Origin: Chara braunii
Taxonomy: Eukaryota > Streptophyta > Charophyceae > Charales > Characeae
NCBI GenBank assembly: GCA_003427395.1
Contig: BFEA01000184.1
Coordinates: 2,106,420 to 2,127,782, forward strand
Reading direction: 5' to 3'
Length of the DNA: 21,363 nt
Part shown: piece by piece, positions 7,951-17,194 of the stretch
How the letters are laid out: each line of letters starts with the position of its first letter
Position numbering within the stretch: the stretch's first letter is position 1
Notes under the pieces: model-generated
What the model saw: the letters and a program-made list of their open reading frames with translations, nothing else
Databases searched by the model: none
Told to the model about the DNA's origin: nothing
Translations under genes and position numbers: made by a program

Positions 7951-8599
7951 GTGGGTCCCAAGACAAGTTTTGACCCTTGAGAGATGGTATATGGCAGAAT
8001 TGAGCACAGCGGAGAAAACCAGGGTCAAGAAAGATAGAAAGGATGAAAGGCTAAGGCATAAGTGTCGGCGCCTAGGGGCCTAGAGAATGCCCCGGGTCGT
8101 CGAAGCCCGTGGACCAAGAAGAAATTCGTACGATAGTAAGCAACAAAAAGTCGAAAGAGAATAATTAAGGCGACCCTTTTCCTCAGAAGGAGGACCGCCG
8201 GGAAAAATAATGTCCTCGGTTGAACGTAGCAGGAAGAAAAGAGTCAAGGAGGTCAAGAAAGTAGCATTGGGGCACCGACACGTGAGAACGGAGCACGAGG
8301 AGAAGATGGGTCACCGGAGTGCGACAAAAAAAAGGCCAAAGGGCCATGAGCCAAGTCAAGAGCCGCGACCGAAAAAGTTGGCACGAGTGGGACATAGAAA
8401 GAGACTAGAAATGGAGCAGCCATGGGGAAGAAAGTGCCAAGAAAAAACGGGACACCACAAGAAAAAATGTCGGGGACCATGGGGTACTAAGTAAAAGTAA
8501 TGGCATTTTTGGGCCAAGTACTGGTTGGGCCACCAGCAGGATAAGTGTCGGCGGGACCACCGGCGGCACAAATGTCAGGGACTAGCGCGGGACAAGTAG
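7951..8599. other. Possible LTR body, purine-rich, no gene
   Basis: If 7938 is an LTR start, this is its body. The word TGTCGG recurs here (about 8063, 8467, 8546, with TGTCAGGGAC at 8573), usually followed by a G/C run. The same word begins the candidate LTR and returns at about 9771 (TGTCGGGGAC). Frames crossing the region on both strands are Lys/Arg-rich or Phe/Ser-rich shadows of the purine bias, with nothing recognisable. Confidence 0.35.
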
Positions 8600-9190
8600 T
8601 GAGGACTTGTGATGTCCCAATACCAAGTTATGAAGGGTCATAAGAGAAGGGTGCCCAAAGCAAGACGTGTCGTCAAGATCAAAATTTAGACGGCCAAGAA
8701 TATTAGCACCACTAGTACAAGCACTAGTGGAGGCAAACGGGAGGGTCAAAACAAAAAGGAAAACAAAAGAAAAGCAAGGGAAGAGACATGGCAGTAATCC
8801 GAAATATCTCGGACTAGCCACCTTGAGGAAAATGAAGCTTAGATAGGCTCCATGTGAAAAATAGGCTCCCGGGAGAAAATTGGAGCAAAGGGGGCCACAG
8901 TTTGGAAGAAAGGGAGGCAAAAGGAGGCTCCCATGGGTATGGGGAAGTCTCAATTGCAGTCCGAGAAATAACGGACTGCACCTTGGGCATATGAAGGACC
9001 AAAACCAAGAGGAAGAGTCTAGAAAAGGCCTTAATGGCTAGTTGACACTTGGCATGCTAGAAAAAAAAAAGAAAAAAAAAGAAAAAGATGGGAGAATAAA
9101 ACAAAAGGAGTGAGAGGGAGTGAGTGAGTTGGTCGTCAGTAGGGACTGTTACAAGTAGGGACTGACAGGTCCCTACTGTCCGAAAATGGA
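8600..9190 (+). repeat. Dispersed repeat, copy A
   Basis: Matches 15800-16430 in the same orientation and segment order. Shared blocks are GAGGACTTGTGATGTC, a GTCGTCAAGATCAAAATTT block followed by AATATTA, ATCCGAAATATCTCGGACTA, a GCCT...TTGACACTTGGCAT block, and a GTAGGGACT/GGTCCCTAC inverted pair. Identity is patchy, so the copies are old. The copy contains a perfect 9-bp stem (8955-8963 with 8972-8980, 8-nt loop) and alternative stems using 9137-9146 or 9154-9162 with 9169-9178. It may be part of an LTR or a non-autonomous element. Confidence 0.7.
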
Positions 9191-9197
9191 GGAAAAG

Positions 9198-9239
9198 GAA
9201 AAAAAAAAAAAAAAAGGAAAAATATATATATATATATAT
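9198..9239. repeat. Poly(A) run followed by (AT)n
   Basis: An 18-nt A run, then GGAAAA and (AT)9 ending at 9239. It lies immediately after copy A of the dispersed repeat. Confidence 0.95.
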
Positions 9240-10060
9240 CTTAACCGTAAAAAACAGCCACCTGGGGAGATACATTCGTGACCAGATGCATTTTGGGATA
9301 TGGCGGTTGCAAAGGATCTTGACTTTCTCTTGATTTCGCAAAGAAAATCAAGAAAAATCAAGGCCCCATGCAACTGAGATACAATGGATCACAGGAGGGA
9401 GGAAAACACATGTTTACGATGCATCCGGAGCCAATATTGAGTCTGGATGCACTTGGGAGTTGGCTGTTGCATTTTGTTTCATTTTAACACATGTTGTGGG
9501 GCCTTGAGGCTAGGAAAAAGGCCATTATGGCAATCCAAAAAATAACAGACTGCGTGGGGTGGGGCTAGGCCTAAAGGAAAAGGGCCTTGGCTCACCCAAG
9601 ACACTAGAAAGGGGTGTATTTGGTTTGGGTAAGGACGGTAAGTGGGGGTCGCGAGATGGTGGATCTCATGGTCTAGAATATTCGCCGCACTTGAGGCTCA
9701 TGGACAGAAGAAATTGCGGTTGTCGAGGACAAGAGAGTCTCAAATAAAAATGGGACGTCTCCGGGAATGATGTCGGGGACTAAATGGCTCGAATTAAAAA
9801 TAGTTGAAATTTTGGATATGCGTTGTCGCCGTCGATGCGAATATCCTTACAAGGGTATCCGCCCTGGTTTTGCAAGCAACAAAAAATCAGTTTGATTTAA
9901 AGTTTAAGTATACCGTGCGAAGGCGCGACAGAGTCTGTGGCTTACGGTGATAGGATGGTTGACTAGAGTAGAGAGTCAGTGGGCGCGCAGACTGAAGGCA
10001 CGCATGATCTCTTTTTCCTTTTGATGATTGTAAAAATCGGTGTGATCGCCGACCAGAATT
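9240..10060. other. Anonymous region with one hairpin
   Basis: No supported gene. A hairpin with stem CTTGATTT (9329-9336) and AAATCAAG (9345-9352) and an 8-nt loop is seen. Near 9533-9553 the words GCAATCCAAAAAATAACAG resemble GCAGTCCGAGAAATAACGG of copy A, so a further fragment of the dispersed repeat may be present. TGTCGGGGAC returns at about 9771. Confidence 0.5.
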
Positions 10061-10067
10061 TTTATTA

Positions 10068-10226
10068 ATGATCAAGCTAGGATTAAAAGGATTATGTCTC
10101 TTGATTGGTGCGCTTGCCTGTAACTTGTGCAGACGTACGGAGGACGGCATCGACAACAGTGTGAAATTAAAACGTTCTGGTAAGTTTGTGCGTCGCACAG
10201 TATCGGTTTATTTAGGCGTCCATTAA
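10068..10226 (+). CDS. Short open frame with a signal-peptide-like N-terminus
   Basis: ATG at 10068, TAA at 10224-10226, 52 codons. Residues 1-20 (MIKLGLKGLCLLIGALACNL) have a basic N-terminus, a hydrophobic core and small residues (A-L-A-C), like a secretory signal. The remainder is hydrophilic and basic (RRTEDGIDNSVKLKRSGKF). A GTAAGT within the frame at about 10180 could instead be a splice donor, making this the first exon of a longer gene; I cannot identify the partner exon. No promoter or family support; it may be chance. Confidence 0.2.
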   Translation: MIKLGLKGLCLLIGALACNLCRRTEDGIDNSVKLKRSGKFVRRTVSVYLGVH

Positions 10227-10513
10227 ATCTAGACCCGACCTTGGGCCTAGTTCTATTTGGTTGCGGCGTTAGACTTTCATCTAAAAGATTCAGGGGTCGA
10301 GACCAAGCGGTGATGACGTGAGGATATCAGAGAAGCGCGGAGGGACCGAGGGGTCGAGGGCCCGGCGGGGCTATGCCCCTTGGTTTTGTCGTCGGCTGCA
10401 CCCGATGGGTGGTGGTATTTTTTTGATAATTTTTTTTTTGCACCGTATACTCCTACTCCGACGCGCTGTTGATTTGGACGAGACGCCGGACTCAATGGTC
10501 GGTGCGGCGGTCG

Positions 10514-10699
10514 ATGACGTTGAGTGAGCGCCTCGTTTTACGGGTTCGCGAGTTCAGGATGCTAGCGAAAGTCTTTCGCCATGCCGTTGCTGGGAACACG
10601 GCGCGGTCAGGGCTTGAGTGTGTGATTGCACTTGACGCAGAAGGGTCGGTAATGCTGAATGTGTACGACCTAGGTCCCAGGCCCAGTGAGGTCGCATGA
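10514..10699 (+). CDS. Hypothetical open frame, unknown function
   Basis: ATG at 10514 opens 61 codons to TGA at 10697-10699; the open stretch extends upstream to about 10469 without an ATG. The residues look protein-like, with an amphipathic run (LSERLVLRVREFRMLAKVF) and a valine-rich part (ECVIALDAEGSVMLNVYD). A broken gene exon or a retroelement fragment are both possible. I recognise no family, and antisense frames overlap it. Confidence 0.2.
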   Translation: MTLSERLVLRVREFRMLAKVFRHAVAGNTARSGLECVIALDAEGSVMLNVYDLGPRPSEVA

Positions 10700-11380
10700 G
10701 GGTGTGTTTTATTCACAAGGGGGGACCTTAAGTGCGACCACGAATTGTTTTCGTGACCGAGCCGGGGTTACCCCTTCGGGGAAATCCGTAGCAGCCACAT
10801 CCGTGCTCAAGCCTCCAACGAGGGAGCATGTGGGAGCTCCACCCACCAGCAGGGGCAATATCTGTTGTAGCCGGTGGTACTGGCCAGGGGCTAGCCGGTA
10901 GCATCTGGACCAAGCTTCTCGAAGGGGCCAGTGGGCAGCGCCGAGGCATGAAGGGGGCCGCGGGCAGACCACTACGACCAGCCAGTAGCGGAACCCTTAT
11001 TCACCTCAGTGGTACATCAGGCCGCACCGTGACCCGTTGGCGTTGGGTAGACGTTCACCGCGAGACTGGCTGACGATCGGAGGTTGGGCAAGGTTTAGCG
11101 GACAGCTGGACTATCAAACTGCGCGTTTCCTCCCACTCTTTCCGGCCGATCAGTCATAGGATGAACAACTGACCGGCCCGTTGCCAAGCACCGCGCTACC
11201 TAACGCTGCAATCGGGAGGCAGCATCAGTAAGAAAGTGAGGCAACGAAAACGGATGGAAGGAGCGGACGAGAGGTGGGATGCAGTAGCGGAGAAAATATG
11301 AGAAGGAGGGATGTACCTAGGCGCAATTTCGAGCCAGGTACATCCGATAGTAAAAGAAGCAGAGATGGAGAAGGGCAAGT
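10700..11380. other. GC-rich anonymous segment
   Basis: Holds a CCCCTTCGGGG stem with a 3-nt TTC loop near 10771-10781. A + frame at 10828-11073 (81 codons, ATG start, Gly/Arg/Ala-rich) has no recognisable domain and is overlapped by similar-length antisense frames. I see no gene I can support. Confidence 0.45.
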
Positions 11381-12080
11381 TGGGGCGCAGGGAAGAAAGG
11401 AGAGCGCTCACGATGCTTCATAGCTTTAGGCTAGAGGAAGTAGTAAGTAGGGGGTTTTGACCCGGGCGAGGCGATTGGCCATGTTAGTTTTAGAGTTAGA
11501 GTGAAGGAGGAAAGAGTTGGACTGAAAAACCATGCGCGGGGATGGTGGGAAAACGAAGGAGAAGTGAAGGTGAGATTGCGGATTTCGCCCGTTTCTTGAT
11601 GAAAACAGGCGAGGGAGGATCTGAATCGGGGGTTTTCAGGCCTGGCGACCCCGATTCTAAAGTCTGAATCAGCAGAAAGCTATTGGATTAGGAGGTTAGG
11701 GGAGAAAGTGGTGCGTCGGGACTATGGCGGAACGAAGAAGAAGAGGGAAAGAAATGGTATAGTCTATTCGATTGTGGATGGAATCTGGCAAGAGAGGGCT
11801 CGATCTCGAAGTTTTGAGCCAAGGTGATTCTACTAGTCAGGATAGTTTTACTAAAGAACTAGTGGGGTAGGAGCTACGGAGGAAGAGGCCTGCGCTGAGC
11901 TATGGTGGGGAGGAGGAAAGCGCGAGGAAAAAATGGAGATAACTCACTCGATTCTCTATGAAATCGAGCGAGTAGAGAGGCTAGATGAAGGTTTTGCATA
12001 GTTATGAAGTAGATTATGAGCTTAGTGTTACATGTTAGTGGCTAGGCTTTGAGATGTGGCAGACAGGAGCTGCGCTGGAT
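11380..12080. repeat. Diverged ~180-bp tandem repeat, about four units
   Basis: Anchor GTTTTG or GTTTTC occurs at 11454, 11632, 11811 and 11991 (spacings 178, 179, 180). A second anchor, TGCGCNG or TGCGTCG followed by a TATGG-like word, occurs at about 11533, 11712 and 11890. Between anchors, AAGAGGGAAAG-like, CGATT and AGAGAGG-like words recur in order. Units are strongly diverged, so the array is old. It encodes no credible protein. Confidence 0.75.
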
Positions 12081-13400
12081 AAGAAAGTTAGAGAGTGACA
12101 CTGAACCTACCCCTGTTCTGGCAGGAGGTTCATTCAAAATTTTGCTCATTCGAAGAGTCGTGAAACCAGTTGTGGGTTGCAGATTTCCCTGTTGGCCAGT
12201 GCATCGCTCAGTTGGCCGATGGAAGAAGCCTCTCTCAATGGAAGTAGTCTCCACTAGCATCTATGTACACATCCAGGCAGGCGATGCGGAATGAACCAAA
12301 CTCTGAGCTACTGGGTCAGACGGCGCCTTGACCTAGCCTATGTATGGGACCAAGTTCGTATGCGGTCAGAGGGAGAGAGAGCGCACCTGATGTATGCGGG
12401 TGGTCAACCTGGGTGGCGACTCCCCGTACGTTGGTCTTCGACTTCACGGTGATCTGGTGACATGAACGTAAATAGGCTAGCTAGGCTGAGTAGTAGTGGC
12501 TGGTGTGACAGGGGACACCCGTTGGGACCGCACTACTGGATTCAGAGCTTGAAGGGTTAGTGTAATCGAGGGAGGCGGAGCATCACTCGTGCTGATAGTC
12601 ACGGTGTGGATGTACAAAAGCACGTTGCTGTTGTTGAGCTCAAACTGCAGCAGGAGGTGAACTGCGCAAGCATACACTGCTAGCGCTCGGGCTACTGCTG
12701 GTAGCAATATGTGTTTTCCTTCCTCTGGTGCATAACTGGATGTCAAGGCTGCGAGTGTTGTATTCTTACGGATGACTATGTTCGGGTGGCCTACCGCAAC
12801 GTTTCGCTTACCTTCGGCTGGCTACTGCGCACGACTGGTAGGTGAGTAGTGTAGGCTATTTGCTACGTATTTTTGGGCTGCATAGCGGTGCGGGTTTGTG
12901 GCCAAATATCTGATTGAGCGAAGTTGAAGTCGGTGTTGCAGCTCCTTCATACCAGCCTAGGCACAAACATCGGAGATAAGAGAGGGAGGGAAAAGAGCTT
13001 ACCTGGTAGGTATCTATCAGATTCGTACGGTCGGATGGGAACGCACCACGCCTCGAGGGCATTCAGATGCTCGCATGATGTTGGACTAAACTGTAGGGTA
13101 TCTGAATACTAAGAGTATTTGTATATTGATGCGAAGTGTTCAGAGGGAGTTGGTGCAGAGAAGGTAAAAAGAAAAGACAGATGCCTGCCGCAAACATTGT
13201 TTGGGTAATCAAAGAGGAGGCTATATTTTGCTAGAATGGTCTTACTGTCGCCATAAGGAGGGACTGAGTTGACGAAGGGGAGTATTGTTGCGAGCTGGAG
13301 AGGCGTTAGAGAGTCAGATAGTTGGCAGTTTGACTTCAGTTTGAGCAAGCCGTTGTGCATCTAGCCATCATTGCGAGACCCTCAGGCGTGCTAGAGTCAT
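12081..13400. other. Anonymous region with weak exon-like signals on the minus strand
   Basis: No gene can be called. Minus-strand frames at 12477-12746 (89 codons) and 13109-13360 (83 codons) look more protein-like than most; the first contains a hydrophobic run (ALAVYACAVHLLLQFEL). Donor-like sequences on the minus strand occur near 13000 (CCAG|GTAAGC) and 12812 (CGAAG|GTAAGC). These could be exons of a spliced gene or coincidence. I recognise no domain. Confidence 0.3.
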
Positions 13401-13499
13401 AGAAGTTCGTTTCAATTCCTGCATTTTTTTAGCTAAGTCTTTTTACTTAGGTCAATTTCTGCATTTTCCTGGATCTTTTATTATACTTGGTCTTGTATA

Positions 13500-14070
13500 A
13501 ATCTTGGTAAGTTACTTTATCTACGATAAGCGCTGCCGAAATTTCTACAAAACCAAGGAGTTAGTTAGATTTTGTATTTTTCCGCGTTCAATTCTTTTAA
13601 CTTTTTGGCTTAGTAAAAATTTAAAAAAACTCATTTTCTAAAGGGGGTGCTGCCCAAATTTTTATTAATTTGGGGAGTTAGACAAAATTGGACCTTGAGA
13701 AGTCAAACTCACTTTAGATTTTGAATTTAGCTTTGTGAAAATCTTGGATTAGCAGTTTTTCAAAGGGAGTGTTGCCGAAATTTTTACAAATCTAAGGAGT
13801 TAGTTGAATTTTTGTCTTAGTAGAACTCAGATCTTGCTTCTGAGTTCATATATGACTTAGTAAAAATCTGAAAACGCTTCCTTTCTAAAGGAAGTGCTGC
13901 CCAATTTTTTACTAATTCAGGGAGTTAGACAAAATTTTGACTTTCCAAAATTAGAGATCGTTTTGTTTTCATATTTGAGGTATTATAAATTCTGGAAAGG
14001 CACTTTCCCTACGGAAAGCGCTGCCAAAGTTTTATTAGTTTAAAGGAGTTATATTATATTTTGACAGGTG
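13500..14070. repeat. ~122-bp repeat in alternating A-B order, five units
   Basis: The anchor GCTGCC (or GTTGCC) lies at 13532, 13649, 13771, 13896 and 14020. Units 1 and 3 continue GCCGAAATTT...AAGGAGTTAGTT, while units 2 and 4 continue GCCCAAATTT...GGGAGTTAGACAAAA. Unit 5 is intermediate. Each anchor is preceded by a small hairpin, for example CTTCC/GGAAG near 13880 or CTTTCC/GGAAAG near 14003-14018. The alternation implies an older duplication of a two-unit block of about 245 bp. The array is AT-rich and noncoding. Confidence 0.9.
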
Positions 14071-14983
14071 GCAATTCTGACAATCCACCCTGAATAGGGA
14101 AAATGTTGTCATAGGTCTGCCTTGCGTAGGGCACTGGCTTAGAGGCAGGTCTAGGCTTAGCTTGTAGAAGGGTATTGGGTGAGAATGTGTTATGGAGCTG
14201 TATTCTCCATACACTTATGATTTTAGCCTAGGGATTGGTCTGTCTTGTGTTACAGGTCTTCTTTATCGATTGATTCAGGATTTGGACTAGATTCAGCTTG
14301 ATCCTACGAGAATCGTCTTTTGTTATCACTGATAACAGGTCGGTTGCCGATTCGTTGGTTTACGATTAAACTCCAATTCACTCCTGCCACTCAACCTAAA
14401 GGATTTAGCCTTGTGATTTGAATTGTTTTGTTGTGTTTTCGCCCGGACTTTATTTGAATGGTCATTTAAAGAAAAATACTTAGTATTTTATTTTGAGAGT
14501 TGAACAAAAAGTGAGGCTTGTATGGCTAAAAGTAAGGGGTGTGAGTGCAAAGAGTGGTTGAAGTTGACCCCGTGTAGTGCATGGACTTTTTGGTTGAATC
14601 TTTGATGTGATTGCAGACATGTTTGGTGGATCGGACTTTGGATTTAGGTGTCTGCGATCATATACATATATATATGGCTGAGAGGAGTCCCACTGTGATT
14701 GTGAGAAGTGATCGTCACATATTTATAAACCTTATCTATATATATGAAAATATATATGTTTTAAATGATTTCGTGCGGCCTACTGTGACCGCACGTAAGG
14801 GTTAAACAGATTATGTTTTTGAGAGAAAAGGAAGATTCATTGTTATTCCTTTGCTTTTTATACTTTTATAGTTGGACGTTGTAGTCCGTGGCAACCGTCA
14901 AAGTCAAACCCTTTGATTTCTCTCAAGGCCCTCGGTGAAGGAGCTAGTTTCCAAGGCCATAAGAGACGATTGTCACCACATGT
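14071..14983. other. AT-rich anonymous region with TA runs and a hairpin
   Basis: Contains CATATATATATATG-type runs at about 14662-14675 and 14735-14758. A perfect 7-bp stem CGTGCGG (14772-14778) pairs with CCGCACG (14789-14795). An open frame at 14611-14805 is low-complexity and not supported. TTTATACTTTTATAG near 14858 could act as an AT-rich promoter element for the frame at 14984, without further support. Confidence 0.5.
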
Positions 14984-15412
14984 ATGAACCTGTGTACCAC
15001 CCACTCTCTGCAGGGTGCAGAAGAGGGTGTGGTTCTCAACCGCACTTGGCAGTTGTCCAACATCGAGAGATCAATCCCTATCATTGCGACGGCTTGCATT
15101 GCGAGTCGATATGAGTTAGCCCTGCGTCCGCGAAGTTTTATACTAAGTCTCGTGTGCGACGCCTATCCGATTTCCGCATCAGAGAGTTATGGGATGGCTA
15201 CTAAGGGACTAGGAGTGTTGTCGCGTTGTTTGTTCTGTGTCGTTCTGTATTTGTATACGTACGTGCTCGGGTGTGTGTGTTGTATTTTTATGTTTTTTAT
15301 AGTGGTGTGTGCGTGGCGTGTGGGATACGTCCTAGTCGACCGGCGACGAGTCACATTTGGGATCTCAGCCCCCCAAGATGTCGGTTCGCGTGCGGGTTCG
15401 ATAGAGGCGTAA
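14984..15412 (+). CDS. Hypothetical membrane-like open frame
   Basis: ATG at 14984, TAA at 15410-15412, 142 codons. The first half is mixed and polar (GAEEGVVLNRTWQL, ASRYELALRPR). Residues about 80-118 are strongly hydrophobic (CVVLYLYTYVLGCVCC, IFMFFIVVCAW) and could form one or two membrane segments. That hydrophobic part coincides with a GT-rich stretch at 15220-15330 (many TGT/GTG words), which yields such residues by composition alone. No family match, no start context support, no neighbours. It could be a chance frame or sequence inside an LTR-like region. Confidence 0.2.
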   Translation: MNLCTTHSLQGAEEGVVLNRTWQLSNIERSIPIIATACIASRYELALRPRSFILSLVCDAYPISASESYGMATKGLGVLSRCLFCVVLYLYTYVLGCVCCIFMFFIVVCAWRVGYVLVDRRRVTFGISAPQDVGSRAGSIEA

Positions 15413-15800
15413 TACTGCGCGTACCCCCTATGCTACAGCGAACGAAAAACGCCCTCGGCTGGTCCTCCTCTAGGATTGCAACTGATTAGCTTTCCTACTG
15501 TGGACTGGTAGCTCGGCGGGGATACGCCCACCGAAGGGAGGTGACAACTCTCATAAGGTGGAGGTACTAAGTCGTGTCTCTCGTGGGCCCTATCCTGTCG
15601 TAATGGCTTGCGAGAGGTATGGTTGGCGCACTCGGTCGGGTCGGCTTGTGGAAGCTTCATTATGTATTTGGGACGAGGATTAAGACCAACTCCTGCGTGA
15701 CGAGGTCGGGAGGGTCCCGCGCTGCCTTGTGCGGTGTCGGACCGATGCGCTCGACAGCGCCGTCGGGGCCACCGCTAGGACTATAAAATGGAACCGGCAT
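15413..15800. other. Anonymous spacer
   Basis: GC-rich and free of supported genes. It was checked for rRNA-like and tRNA-like cores and none were convincing. Confidence 0.5.
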
Positions 15801-16430
15801 GGGAGAGTGGCGGGGACTTGAATAGTCTCAAGGGAACCATGAGCTAGCAAGAGAAGAGAATTATGCAAGCGAAGAGCATCGTCGAGATTAAAATCTTGAC
15901 GGTGAAAAATATTACTCATTGTGAGTGTAAAGCGGAAAGAGTCTAGGGAGAGGGTGATAGGAGGCAAAAATGAGAGAAAAAAAGGTAAGGGAGAGGCTGC
16001 CCAGCAGTCCGAGATATCTCAGACTAGTAAGGCACAAGGAAACAGAGCCTCGATGGACTTTATGGAGAAAATAAACTGCCAAGGAAAAATCGGATCACAA
16101 AGGGGCTCAAAATTGAAAAAATGGGGGCAAACGGGAGCCCTCATGAGCATGGGGGCTTCATTATTGCAATCCGAGTTGCAACGGCTAACTGTTGGTCATG
16201 AACTTGGCCATGAATGAGGTTTAAAGGCCTAGAAAGAGGGTGCTTAGCAGCTCAACACTTGTCATAACAGAAATAAAAGAAAAATGGGAGAACAAGGGGA
16301 GAAAAAGGAGGGAGGAAAACACAAAAGGGGAGGAAAGGGTGGAGGAGAATTTGTCGGTCGGTTGGGACTGGCACAGTAGGGACTAGCAAGTCCCTACTAT
16401 GACCTCATCCCTCCATATTTTATGGAGGGC
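15800..16430 (+). repeat. Dispersed repeat, copy B
   Basis: Same order of blocks as 8600-9190: GGGGACTTGAATAGTCTCAA, a GTCGAGATTAAAATCTTGAC block leading to AATATTA, AGTCCGAGATATCTCAGACT (a 20-nt near-perfect palindrome at 16007-16026), the GCCT...AACACTTGTCAT block, and AGTAGGGACT-AGCA-AGTCCCTACT, a perfect 10-bp stem at 16375-16398. The frame at 15921-16217 across it is not credible. The inverted pairs are retained in both copies despite divergence elsewhere. Confidence 0.7.
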
Positions 16431-16443
16431 ATTCTGAATTGCG

Positions 16444-16470
16444 GAGATAATGCCCTTGGGGTGTTATCTC
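16444..16470 (+). repeat. Hairpin with extended stem
   Basis: GAGATAA (16444-16450) pairs with TTATCTC (16464-16470). Inside, two G-T wobble positions and CCC/GGG close on a 3-nt TTG loop, giving a 12-bp stem in RNA. It lies just after copy B of the dispersed repeat. Confidence 0.7.
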
Positions 16471-16549
16471 AGTAATATCTAAATTTAAAAGGACAAAAAT
16501 AAGTGGAAAAGCAAAAAGGAGTTGACCGTTTTTTTTGTGAGCCATAGAT

Positions 16550-16566
16550 ATGAGATCAGATCTCAT
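16550..16566. repeat. Perfect inverted repeat ATGAGATC-A-GATCTCAT
   Basis: An 8-bp inverted repeat with a single central base. It lies between two similar words, GACCGTTTTTTTTGTG at 16524-16539 and GGCCGTTTTTTTGTGG at 16581-16596. Confidence 0.8.
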
Positions 16567-16599
16567 GGCCGAGAGCATTTGGCCGTTTTTTTGTGGGGC

Positions 16600-17150
16600 T
16601 AGCTCAAACTTCCAACTCCGGAATGAGTTGGCGACCCAAAATGAAAAGAAACAAAAGAAGGAAAATGCCCAAATTGTGCATTCGGCCCAAAAACAAGACT
16701 AGATGCACCAAAAACTGAAAAAGTGAGCATACGGGCTCAAAATTGAAGTAAGGACCACTTAGGGGTAGCTCGAAATAATGTTGGTCTTCGATCTTAGCCA
16801 GATCCAAGGCGGAGATTGCTTCGAGATGTGAGAAAATATCTCGGCCTACCTTAAATGGGGTAGGAACAACAAAAAGTAAGAAAAAGACCCATAAGGTCTT
16901 TTCCTTTCAAGTGAGGCTATCCCTTGGGCATTTTAACTCAAGGCAGCAATATTTGAGAAAAGGAAAAGAGGTTTGAGGAGGCCAAGAGGTAGTCCGAGTT
17001 GGTACCAACCACTCACACTGTATGTATTTGGCCAAAATGAGGTATGGGTGCCCCCGGAGAGGCCTAGTGGTGGAATTTGGTCTTGGGGGAACCTCGGTTC
17101 ACTTGGAGGCACATGGAGAGGCTCATGGGCTGGCTTGTACACCACTTTCA
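16600..17150. other. Purine-rich anonymous region upstream of a TATA box
   Basis: No supported gene. Sequence at about 16911-16957 (CCCTTGGGCATTTTAACTCA) loosely repeats the hairpin region at about 16454-16490 (CCCTTGGGGTGTTATCTCAG), suggesting an old local duplication. Confidence 0.4.
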
Positions 17151-17153
17151 ACC

Positions 17154-17161
17154 TATATAAG
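17154..17161 (+). promoter_or_regulatory. TATA box
   Basis: TATATAAG in the context CAACCTATATAAGCTGAGG is a very good match to the plant TATA consensus. A start site would be expected about 30 bp on, near 17185-17192 (CATACTCACATT). The surroundings could be an LTR promoter or a host promoter; I cannot tell which. The first ATG after it (about 17194) opens only a 31-codon frame. Confidence 0.5.
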
Positions 17162-17194
17162 CTGAGGGAGCAGTCCGCCATACTCACATTTGCA

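Noticed and set aside
8183-9008. Several overlapping plus and minus frames of 64-123 codons
   Set aside because: They overlap on both strands, have no domain, and follow the purine bias of the region.
10225-10305. tRNA-like sequence (CTTTCA loop, GGGGTCGAGACC)
   Set aside because: The anticodon stem gives a 6-nt loop, the T-arm does not pair properly and no acceptor stem closes.
10318-10335. GATATCAGAGAAGC resembling the tRNA-Met primer-binding site
   Set aside because: Lacks the TGG start and the GCC end of the usual site, and no LTR end precedes it.
15480-15660. rRNA-like GC-rich segment with GGAGGTACTAAGTCGT
   Set aside because: Similarity to conserved rRNA words does not extend beyond a few bases.
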